NCBI GenBank assembly: GCA_009778255.1
Contig: WRKD01000169.1
Location: 1-12,308 of the forward strand
Length of the DNA: 12,308 nucleotides
Direction: 5' to 3'
Source: Bacillota bacterium
Lineage (GTDB): Bacteria > Bacillota > Dehalobacteriia > UBA4068
Shown: in pieces, positions 5,701-11,720 of the stretch
Position numbering within the stretch: position 1 is the first letter of the stretch
Layout: each line of letters opens with the position of its first letter
Translations under genes and position numbers: made by a program
The notes under the pieces: model-generated
Database searches by the model: none
What the model was told of the DNA's origin: nothing
What the model saw: only the letters and a program-made list of their open reading frames with translations

Positions 5701-7669
5701 CAGAGCAGGTTGGGCAAACACCGTGAATACTTTCACCACCCATTTTCCCGATGCCTGCTTTATAGCTGGTACCGGTGATCAGGTCGATAATGGCGCTAAC
5801 GAAACTCTTTATGACTATTTTTTAGAACCAGCGCAGCTTCGGAGCTTGCCAATTGCCCCGACTGTAGGTAACCACGAAGGAAGCAATCAGAGTTTTACCT
5901 GGCATTACAATCTGCCTAATGAAACTGTTGGCAATTATTTTGGAAACTACTGGTATAGTTATAATGGCGCATTGTTCGTAGTCTTCAATACTTCCTCTTA
6001 TCCGAGCGCGTCGAGTGTCAATAATTATCTCGTACAATTTGACGCCACATTGATGGCGGCTACTACGGCTAACCCCGATGCTAAGTGGCTTTTTGTTCAG
6101 CACCACAAATCCACTGCTTCCCCTGCGGAACACCAAGTCGATGACGATGTAAAAATTTGGGCAGCAGGGATCGGACCCCTGATGGACAAATATCAGGTGG
6201 ATTTCGTACTGGCCGGGCATGACCATGTCTATTCCCGAAGCTGGAGTATTTATGAACAAAAAAAGGTCGAGGGTATAGATTACACGGCAGATAGCGTTAT
6301 CAACCCCCAGGGAACAATCTATTTTACCCTTAATACCGCCAGCGGGCTGTACTACTATGATATCCCGAAAACCAAGCCAAACGGCGCGCCGGATTGGGTA
6401 GATGGCAAGCCTTGGTACACCAATGTAGCAACTCAAATAAAAGTTCCGCAGTTCACTGTGGTCGATGTCAGCTCCGAAAGTGTGACCTTTAAGACTTACC
6501 GCACAGATACGATGGCGATTCTGGATCAATATACGGTCATTAAGAAAAAAATTGTGCTTAACCCGCCTTCCATCAGCCATGACGTGAGCGGAAACAGCCA
6601 CATTTTCCCCAGTGCAGCTTATGGTTATGCTAATCAGGGCGCTCGTACCATAATGGTGACTAATGAGGGAGGCCAAGCTAGTGGGAATTTGGATATTGTT
6701 CTTGGCGGCGTTGACCCAACTGCTTTTAGCCTCAGCACAGCATCCTTAAGCAGTATGGCCGCTGGCGGTAGCCGAACTTTCACCGTTCACCCAGTAGCTG
6801 GCTTAGCACCAGGTACATATAGCGCCACTGTGACTGTAAGCCCGACGGAAGACAATAGCAACCAGCTCGCGTCGATAAGCTTTAGCGTGAGTTTCACTGT
6901 GGGTAAGGCGGCGGGGGCAAGCGTGAACACGCCCACAGTACAAGCCGTAACTCAAAATAGCATCACCGTTAATGCCGTGATAGCCCCTAACAATGGGCAA
7001 AACGTGGAATACAATATCAGTACATCAACTAATGTACCCGCCAACGGTTGGGTGATGAGCCGCACTTTTAATGGTTTAAGTAGCGGCATTGATTATTATG
7101 TCTTTGTTCGTTCGGCGGCAAACGAGAATTACGATGCAGGCGCGGCATCGCGCGGCGCGGCGGTTCGAACATTAATGCCAACTCATACTGTTATATTTAG
7201 TGTGATCAATGGCAATGGAACGATCAGAGCTTCAGTAGACAGCTTTAATATTGTATCCGGGGCGGTAGTTGAGCAAGGCAAGAATATTGTGTTCACCGCT
7301 ACTCCAGATATTGGCTATCGGGTGAAAGCCTGGAGGCTGAATAATACCGCCCTACCCGGCAACACCTCAAACAGCTATACTCTAAGCAATCTGACAACCG
7401 CTACGGTAGTCTCGGTGGAGTTTGAAGCAATATCGGGAAATACGATTATCAGTATAACTCCTACGGCTTCTATTGATAAAATGTCCGGCAATCAAAACAA
7501 GCTAAATATTACTGTCACGGAAAAATACGCAAACGGTGAGACAAAGATATTCACCGCAACATTTATAATCAATAATAATGCGGTCGGCACGTATAATGTT
7601 GGGGCTTATAAAGTTTATATAGCTACAAAGGGAGGCGATAAAATCAGCGAGTGTCGCATAGAACTATAA
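2774..7669 (+). CDS. Giant exported protein: beta-helix plus purple-acid-phosphatase-like metallophosphoesterase
   Basis: A 1631-residue secreted protein of unknown substrate. A signal peptide covers 1-24, probably cut after ASA. Approximate domains follow: a beta-sandwich, perhaps galactose-binding-like, 28-246; a DUF1565/right-handed parallel beta-helix, 252-690, opening with the NPWKTI...AGDT...GIY signature and rich in Asn-Asn-x-Ile turns; an unassigned domain, 702-838; a PAP-type Fn3 domain, 845-945; a calcineurin-like phosphoesterase, 946-1255; an Ig-like module, 1260-1376; an Fn3-like module, 1378-1466; an InlB/Flg_new-type repeat, 1469-1552; and an unassigned tail, 1553-1631. The metal-site motifs are intact: GDPQ (Asp955), GDQVD (Asp1002), GNHE (Asn1033, His1034), QHHK (His1110/1111) and GHDH (His1149, His1151). 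No LPXTG, SLH or dockerin anchor is seen. AGGAGG lies seven bases before the ATG. It stands alone on its strand with its own promoter and terminator. Phosphoesterase chemistry is likely; a glycan or nucleotide target is speculative. Confidence 0.9.
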   Translation: MKKTVLLISALILLSVMLTTTASAQTENSPILYSISNFGDSYYYYGRTNSTFFNDAFDITKISGWTLAKTAIGFGSPASGTGLRLATTLAIGPESYQRGDPLHTWTYFKKTFELGENFNAATIVDVSGTHRIDDALVIFINGVEVYRYNTSKSETDVNIGTPINWGAYVGRTTDTMNREFAINSDYNQKSAGMGSDSPLFQAGSLTNLTNALKPGINVITCVVGQVSSTSGDIWFDLDMTIECEETLNSASYHYVAPYGSDTPSGGTLVNPWKTINYAVNRLKAGDTLIIREGIYNERVTVNVSGTVTDYITIKGEEGKRVILDGTGLNSNNGSNYMIRLDDRNYVRIENLEICNNILQVRDWNSNIGIYVNTSRTGNGSAGIQIVNNKIYNIDGETFHTQNSSDGGPNANGIHVSGYGSTDARAIRDILIEGNEVYGCKLGWSEAVVVNGNVRDWQIINNYIHDNNNIGIDAVGGEDWLGFSATDQLNRARNGRIAGNVIINSTGHSNQAYNGGGGADGIYVDGGKDIIIENNYVLGCGYGIEIGTEIGTSFRPSGIFIRNNVVSYNLSSGILLGGTDGALDVLVEKNTIYQTVGNGLERKSGSNTGPYDIKNNIIVTAGNISYISASGTGGTLNYTGNIYYGGSSSRPSGDTNGQVIATCPVVSLTSGNFMPNSDISQGAVLTALTTPDLAKGIANYAARLPALTVQSGVYSIINSTANKGSSSNPLTCAKIGGDNICRYFENLPGIAGTGAKVYMKHANTNGSSYIDSDSNADKYYGIVTIGNGADGQINYNKITQRLTITNMRIYVSVPYEANGQTSWIAQQVNSVCVTFDPSDGPSLAFKAEALTLTPGSNEYCMNFTWHSDRSDNTASAVQIAKRIEQEGGLFPSDAITWQGTVGNAASGKSWHKVSVSGLERNTEYIYRVSNDKSIYSEIYGFKTGGEGSFQFIAVGDPQLSTGNQDSSSLWPRPLTTTRAGWANTVNTFTTHFPDACFIAGTGDQVDNGANETLYDYFLEPAQLRSLPIAPTVGNHEGSNQSFTWHYNLPNETVGNYFGNYWYSYNGALFVVFNTSSYPSASSVNNYLVQFDATLMAATTANPDAKWLFVQHHKSTASPAEHQVDDDVKIWAAGIGPLMDKYQVDFVLAGHDHVYSRSWSIYEQKKVEGIDYTADSVINPQGTIYFTLNTASGLYYYDIPKTKPNGAPDWVDGKPWYTNVATQIKVPQFTVVDVSSESVTFKTYRTDTMAILDQYTVIKKKIVLNPPSISHDVSGNSHIFPSAAYGYANQGARTIMVTNEGGQASGNLDIVLGGVDPTAFSLSTASLSSMAAGGSRTFTVHPVAGLAPGTYSATVTVSPTEDNSNQLASISFSVSFTVGKAAGASVNTPTVQAVTQNSITVNAVIAPNNGQNVEYNISTSTNVPANGWVMSRTFNGLSSGIDYYVFVRSAANENYDAGAASRGAAVRTLMPTHTVIFSVINGNGTIRASVDSFNIVSGAVVEQGKNIVFTATPDIGYRVKAWRLNNTALPGNTSNSYTLSNLTTATVVSVEFEAISGNTIISITPTASIDKMSGNQNKLNITVTEKYANGETKIFTATFIINNNAVGTYNVGAYKVYIATKGGDKISECRIEL

Positions 7670-7679
7670 TCTTCTAAAC

Positions 7680-7724
7680 AAAACCCCACTCATAAGCCAA
7701 GTGATAGGTTATGAGTGGGGTTTT
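7680..7724. terminator. Bidirectional intrinsic terminator between the large gene and rarA
   Basis: Two arms, 7680-7695 and 7709-7724, are perfect 16-bp inverted repeats around a 13-base loop. The stem has a CCCCAC/GTGGGG core and A/T ends, so transcripts of both strands finish in a U-rich tract (TTTTATTTTG on the plus strand, TTTTGTTT on the minus strand). It lies 11 bases past the stop of the large gene. On the other strand the arm at 7709-7724 carries the last codons and the TAA of rarA. Confidence 0.93.
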
Positions 7725-9055
7725 ATTTTGTCTTTTTGTTGTTGCCCTCTTTTTAACAATCGTTCCCTAATCCGTGCTTCCATCCCATTTTCAGTAGGAT
7801 TATAATACTTGGTTTCTTTCAATTCATCCGGTAGGTATTGTTGCGCAATATAATTTCCCGTATAATCATGGGGATAAAGATAACCCACACCATGACCGAA
7901 ATTCTTTGCCCCCTTATAGCTGGCATCGCGCAAATAAAGCGGCACCGCGCCCAATTCCTTACCAGCTAAATCGGCCCGCGCCGCGCTTATACCCGCCACA
8001 GTACTATTGGATTTCGAAGCGCAGGCTATATAAAGCGCAGCTTCGGCTAAGGGGATTTGCGCTTCTGGCCAGCCCACAAAATGCACGGATTGCGCCGCCG
8101 CCATAGCCACTACCAAAGCCATAGGGTCTGCCAAACCAACATCTTCCGCCGCACAAATGACTATACGCCTGGCAATAAACTCCGGGCTTTCTCCGGCTTC
8201 ACACATACGGGCCAGCCAATGCAGGGCTGCATCCGGATCGGAGCCGCGCATGCTCTTAATAAAAGCGGAAATCACATCATAATGCCAGTCTCCTCCTTTA
8301 TCATACCTGATCACGCGCTTTTGTATACTTTCCTCAGCAATAGCAAGATCGATATGGCGGCTTCCTTTATCATCAGCTTGAGTAGTTAAAGCGGCCAATT
8401 CCAAGGCATTCAAGGCAAAACGCGCATCTCCCGCGCTCAATTCTGCCCAGTAAGCGAGTGCTTCTTCCTCCACCGAAAGATCAAGCGCCGCTAAAACTGT
8501 ATCTTGATCTAAAGCCCTTTTAAGCAAGAGTAATATATGCTCACTCTTTAGTGGTTCCAGCTTAAAAATACGCGAACGCGAAAGTAATGCACCGTTCACC
8601 TCAAAATAAGGGTTTTCCGTGGTAGCGCCAATCAATATCACTACACCTTCTTCAACCGCAGGCAACAGAGCGTCTTGCTGGGTTTTATTAAAGCGATGTA
8701 TCTCATCGATGAATAGCAATGTGCGTTTCATATATAATCGTAGCTCTTCCCGCGCTTCTTTGATGAGTTCACGCATTTCGGCAATACCAGAGGTAACGGC
8801 GGAAAGTTTCATGAAGCGGCTAGCGCTTTGTGCGGCTATTACATTAGCCAAAGTGGTTTTACCGCAACCGGGCGGACCATAAAAAACTACGGAAGTTAGT
8901 TTATCCGCCTCGATCGCCCGGCGTAAGAGGCGTCCTTTAGCTAAAATATGCTCCTGCCCCACAAAATCATGTAAGCTTTGTGGCCGCATTCGTGCCGCTA
9001 AAGGCCGGTTTTTATTTTGCGCCTTAGCGCTGGCATAATCGAAAAGGTCATCCAT
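7709..9055 (-). CDS. rarA: Replication-associated recombination protein A (RarA/MgsA AAA+ ATPase)
   Basis: Cytosolic AAA+ ATPase related to clamp loaders and to WRNIP1, acting at stalled replication forks together with SSB. The 448-residue length is typical. Walker A is GPPGCGKT at 60-67, Walker B is LLFIDE at 113-118 followed by IHRFNKTQQD, and a sensor-1 region with IGATTENPYFEVN begins near 142, followed by the LLSRSRIF arginine-finger region. The C-terminal tetramerisation part contains the family motifs YDKGGDWHYD, SMRGSDPDAAL and RRIVICAAEDVGLADP. The ATG at 9053-9055 has a GAGGAG ribosome binding site and begins 13 bases after tcdA. It is the last gene of the DUF5665-lspA-rluD-tcdA-rarA operon, and its 3' end is built into the terminator hairpin. 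Confidence 0.97.
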   Translation of the reverse strand: MDDLFDYASAKAQNKNRPLAARMRPQSLHDFVGQEHILAKGRLLRRAIEADKLTSVVFYGPPGCGKTTLANVIAAQSASRFMKLSAVTSGIAEMRELIKEAREELRLYMKRTLLFIDEIHRFNKTQQDALLPAVEEGVVILIGATTENPYFEVNGALLSRSRIFKLEPLKSEHILLLLKRALDQDTVLAALDLSVEEEALAYWAELSAGDARFALNALELAALTTQADDKGSRHIDLAIAEESIQKRVIRYDKGGDWHYDVISAFIKSMRGSDPDAALHWLARMCEAGESPEFIARRIVICAAEDVGLADPMALVVAMAAAQSVHFVGWPEAQIPLAEAALYIACASKSNSTVAGISAARADLAGKELGAVPLYLRDASYKGAKNFGHGVGYLYPHDYTGNYIAQQYLPDELKETKYYNPTENGMEARIRERLLKRGQQQKDKIKPHS

Positions 9056-9068
9056 TACTAGTCTCCTC

Positions 9069-9812
9069 TTATCTTTCTATACCAGTCAAATCCCGCAGTA
9101 CCGCACTAGCCAGCAACAAGCCCGCCATCGCCGGTACAAAAGGAGAGCTGCCCAGATGCCTTTTTGCGCCCAGTTCCACTTCCGCTTTTTCTTCCGCTAA
9201 GGCATTTTGGCGCGGCGGTTCTTCGCTATACACCACACTCACGCCTTTTTCTATGCCCGCCGAGCGCAAACGCTTGCGCAATTCCCTGGCCAGCGGGCAA
9301 CCTTTGCTTTGAGAAATATCAGCTAAGCGCAAGCGTTCCGGGGCTAGGCGTAGCCCCGCGCCCATAGCGGACGCTACAGGCTTACCCAAATTTAGCGCAT
9401 GCGTTATGATAGCAACCTTACCGGGCATATGATCTATGGCGTCCACAAAATAGTCGGCTTTACCCAGCATTACTACATTATCCGGCTCAATAAATTCCAG
9501 GAGCGGTACAATGCGACAATGAGGGTTTATAGCGGCAAGGCGTTCCGCAACCGCTTCTACCTTAGCCCGCCCCAAATTTTGTAGCAGTGCCGGTAATTGA
9601 CGGTTTAAATTAGATAATTCAACCTTATCATGATCAATGAGTACCAATTCCCCTATACCACCGCGAACCAGTGTTTCTGCCACAAAAGAACCCACGCCGC
9701 CCAAGCCAATTAACACCACCCGGCTTTGTCTCAGGCGCTCTTGTGCTTCATTCCCCCATAGCAGGCGGTTACGGGCAAATATATCGTCATATGAAGGAAA
9801 GTCGGCTGTCAT
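9069..9812 (-). CDS. tcdA: tRNA threonylcarbamoyladenosine dehydratase (ThiF/E1-like)
   Basis: ATP-dependent enzyme that cyclises t6A to ct6A at position 37 of ANN-decoding tRNAs; older names are CsdL and YgdL. The E1-like nucleotide-binding motif GLGGVGS lies near residue 36 and is followed by IDHDKVELSNLNRQ and by the DAIDH segment. The family's GAGLRLAPERLRLADIS, CPLARELRKRLR and VVYSEEPP motifs follow, and the C-terminal FVPAMAGLLLAS closes the fold. The chosen start is the ATG at 9810-9812 (247 residues), because the GGAGG ribosome binding site is seven bases before it. A TTG two codons earlier would sit one base from that site. The ATG follows the TGA of rluD by two bases, so the genes are probably coupled. 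No csdA or csdE partner is in the window. Confidence 0.92.
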   Translation of the reverse strand: MTADFPSYDDIFARNRLLWGNEAQERLRQSRVVLIGLGGVGSFVAETLVRGGIGELVLIDHDKVELSNLNRQLPALLQNLGRAKVEAVAERLAAINPHCRIVPLLEFIEPDNVVMLGKADYFVDAIDHMPGKVAIITHALNLGKPVASAMGAGLRLAPERLRLADISQSKGCPLARELRKRLRSAGIEKGVSVVYSEEPPRQNALAEEKAEVELGAKRHLGSSPFVPAMAGLLLASAVLRDLTGIER

Positions 9813-9814
9813 GC

Positions 9815-10726
9815 TCAAACCTCCAAACTAGTAAGCAGCTCCACAAAATAGGGCGGTAACGCGCTTTCGAAAAGCAGGTCTTCACCGCTAACAGGGTGCT
9901 TAAAGCCCAGTATTTTAGCATGAAGGGCCTGGCCGTCTAGTTCTAAACGCTGTTTTTTTGGCCCATAGAGTTTATCACCGGCTACGGCATGACCTAAATG
10001 CGCCATATGTACGCGTATCTGATGGGTGCGCCCGGTTTCCAAGCGCAATTCTGTATAAGTATAAGCGGAATAACGCCGTATAACGCGATAATGGGTTATC
10101 GCCCGCCGTCCCCGTGTAGTCTCCACCGCCATCTTTATACGTTCATGTGGATGGCGGCCTATAGGCGCATCTACTAACCCGGCGTTTTCCGCTATCACAC
10201 CATTGAGTAAGCCATGATAAATACGCGTAATACCGGATTCTTGCCATTGACGGGCTAGCCTGGCATGGGCAAGATCATTTTTAGCCACTACCAATAAACC
10301 GGAAGTATCTTTATCCAAGCGATGTACTATACCGGGGCGTATTTCACCGTTTAACCCGGAAAGATCTGTACAATGATTGAGCAGGGCATTGACCAAAGTA
10401 CCGCTGCTATGTCCGGCAGACGGATGCACCACCAAACCCTGCTGCTTATTTATTACCACAATATGGGCGTCTTCATAAACAATATCTAAGTCGATATCTT
10501 CCGCCACAAGCACCGGATCTTTTAGTTGGGGCAGGATGACGTTTATTCGCTCCCCGCCTTGCAATAATAGGCTAGGTTTAGCTGCCTTTCCCATAACCAG
10601 CACAGCGCCTTCCCGAATTAAAGCCTGCACACGGCTGCGAGAATATTCTGGCAAAGCCTGGCTTAAAAATAGGTCTAAACGTTGATTAGCCGCATTTTGA
10701 GCCCATATTTCAATCGGCGCGGACAT
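9815..10726 (-). CDS. rluD: RluA/RluD-family large-subunit rRNA pseudouridine synthase
   Basis: Isomerises uridine to pseudouridine in 23S rRNA. The 303-residue protein has an N-terminal S4 RNA-binding domain (about 15-75) and a RluA-type catalytic domain. The catalytic Asp138 lies in HRLDKDTSG, and the family motifs INKQQGLVVHP, ETGRTHQIRVHMAHLGHAVAGDKLYG and LHAKILGFKHP are present. It matches the YlyB/RluD form that sits next to lspA in many Bacillota. The exact rRNA positions (1911, 1915 and 1917 in E. coli RluD) are not certain for this group, so the symbol is by family. The ATG at 10724-10726 overlaps the end of lspA by 17 bases, with a GAGGG ribosome binding site inside lspA. Confidence 0.93.
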   Translation of the reverse strand: MSAPIEIWAQNAANQRLDLFLSQALPEYSRSRVQALIREGAVLVMGKAAKPSLLLQGGERINVILPQLKDPVLVAEDIDLDIVYEDAHIVVINKQQGLVVHPSAGHSSGTLVNALLNHCTDLSGLNGEIRPGIVHRLDKDTSGLLVVAKNDLAHARLARQWQESGITRIYHGLLNGVIAENAGLVDAPIGRHPHERIKMAVETTRGRRAITHYRVIRRYSAYTYTELRLETGRTHQIRVHMAHLGHAVAGDKLYGPKKQRLELDGQALHAKILGFKHPVSGEDLLFESALPPYFVELLTSLEV

Positions 10727-11180
10727 CTATTCCCTCTTTAACAACCTGCGCTTTTGAACGGATAAGTAAACACCAGCCCAATAAAGCTGCGCCGATCACA
10801 ATACAGCTATCCGCTATATTAAAAATTGGGAAAAAATGGAAATCGATAAAATCTGTTACAGCGCCCACACGCAGACGATCGATAAAATTACCTAAAGCGC
10901 CACCACAAAACAACGCCAGAGCCGCTCTTAGCAGTTTATCATTTTTCGACACACTACGCATAAACCATAGTATAGCCACTAATACCGCTAAAGTTGTTAT
11001 GATAAAAATCCACCGCTGCCCCTGCAAAATGCTGAAAGCCGCGCCTTTATTCAGTACATAAGTGATATCAACCAAGCCTTTTATTAATGGCAGTGATTGC
11101 CCCAATTGCATATTGGCGCCTATCACATATTTGATACCCTGATCACATAATACCACCAAGGCAAAACAGATCCAAAACAT
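10710..11180 (-). CDS. lspA: Lipoprotein signal peptidase (signal peptidase II)
   Basis: Polytopic membrane aspartyl protease that cuts the signal peptide of diacylglyceryl-modified prolipoproteins (EC 3.4.23.36). The 156-residue product has four hydrophobic segments. It opens with the DQGIKYVI motif and has NKGAAFSIL, then GNFIDRLRVGAVTDFIDF with the likely catalytic Asp110, and FNIADS with the second catalytic Asp124. The ATG at 11178-11180 has AAAGGAG six bases before it, and that site overlaps the TAA of the upstream gene. The start is slightly short compared with family members that carry a few more N-terminal residues, but no better in-frame start is supported. The prolipoprotein diacylglyceryl transferase gene (lgt) is not in the window. 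Confidence 0.96.
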   Translation of the reverse strand: MFWICFALVVLCDQGIKYVIGANMQLGQSLPLIKGLVDITYVLNKGAAFSILQGQRWIFIITTLAVLVAILWFMRSVSKNDKLLRAALALFCGGALGNFIDRLRVGAVTDFIDFHFFPIFNIADSCIVIGAALLGWCLLIRSKAQVVKEGIDVRAD

Positions 11181-11191
11181 AATATACTCCT

Positions 11192-11578
11192 TTATATTCT
11201 CATTTTACGCGCCATTTCTACATATTCCCAAACTTTAGCTATGAAATCTCCTATCACAGGTAAATTTAGCACCTGCAGTTTATTTAATACATAGATGCCA
11301 AAAGCGCCCAAAAGAGTAAAACCCACGGCCATGCCAAAACCTCGCGCCACTCCACTGATAAAATTAATCCTCAGCATACGAGTAGGTTTTTGTGTTAGTT
11401 TTATATATTCAACCAGATTAAGCCGGGTCAAATAATCGGCAAACTGGGTCAGCCGCTCTATTTCTGCGCGCGTAATCGTTGTGCCAAATGTTTCTTGCTC
11501 TAAAGCAGTATTTTCCGGTATTTCTTTAATGTCCTCTGGCCGATGCTTTTGCGTTGGTTGGTTTACAGGTTTTGTCAT
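11192..11578 (-). CDS. DUF5665-like small membrane protein, first gene of the lspA operon
   Basis: Conserved protein of unknown function. Its 128 residues have a polar N-terminal third (1-38), a helical region at about 39-68 containing ADYLTRLNLVEYIKL, one hydrophobic segment at about 73-98 rich in Gly, Ala and Phe (ARGFGMAVGFTLLGAFG), and a C-terminal amphipathic stretch with LNLPVIGDFIAKVWEYVE. This arrangement matches my recollection of the DUF5665 family of Clostridia and Negativicutes, which is often found near lspA; no function is known to me. The ATG at 11576-11578 has an AGGAG ribosome binding site six bases upstream. Its TAA is embedded in the RBS of lspA, so it is likely co-expressed with the lipoprotein peptidase. 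Confidence 0.82.
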   Translation of the reverse strand: MTKPVNQPTQKHRPEDIKEIPENTALEQETFGTTITRAEIERLTQFADYLTRLNLVEYIKLTQKPTRMLRINFISGVARGFGMAVGFTLLGAFGIYVLNKLQVLNLPVIGDFIAKVWEYVEMARKMRI

Positions 11579-11614
11579 ACCCGGCTCCTAAAATAAATTC
11601 CTTACAACTTTTCT

Positions 11615-11643
11615 ATCATAATACATTTGACTAAAGCTGGCAA
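11615..11643 (-). promoter_or_regulatory. Sigma-A type promoter of the DUF5665-lspA-rluD-tcdA-rarA operon
   Basis: On the minus strand a TTGCCA -35 box (11638-11643), a 17-base spacer and a TATGAT -10 box (11615-11620) lie 36 bases before the ATG at 11578. The predicted leader is about 30 bases. The pyrB terminator lies just upstream, so the operon is an independent unit. Confidence 0.75.
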
Positions 11644-11655
11644 GGGTTTAACAAT

Positions 11656-11692
11656 AAAAAAGGGGTGAACACAAGGTCCGCTCCTTTTTTTT
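11656..11692 (-). terminator. Intrinsic terminator after pyrB
   Basis: The minus strand has an A-tract, GGAGC, GGAC, a CTTGT loop, GTTC, then ACCCC and a run of seven T. GGAC pairs with GTTC (one G-U pair), and GG-G pairs with C-CC around mismatches. The A and T tracts extend the stem and give the U-run. It lies 28 bases past the pyrB stop. Confidence 0.75.
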
Positions 11693-11720
11693 CAACAAAC
11701 CATGATCTTGTGCTTAGTAC

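Noticed and set aside
5822..6676. 284-codon open frame on the minus strand inside the giant gene
   Set aside because: It lies antisense to the phosphoesterase domain, has no good ribosome binding site or promoter that I can see, and its translation has no recognisable domain. The plus-strand frame has all the conserved motifs.
2577..7708. Insertion-sequence or genomic-island borders around the giant gene
   Set aside because: The gene looks accessory and interrupts two minus-strand housekeeping clusters, but I found no terminal inverted repeats, target-site duplication, tRNA gene or integrase. Acquisition by transfer is possible but not shown.
8057..8389. 110-codon plus-strand open frame within rarA
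   Set aside because: It is antisense to the conserved C-terminal part of rarA, has no RBS of note and no recognisable protein features.
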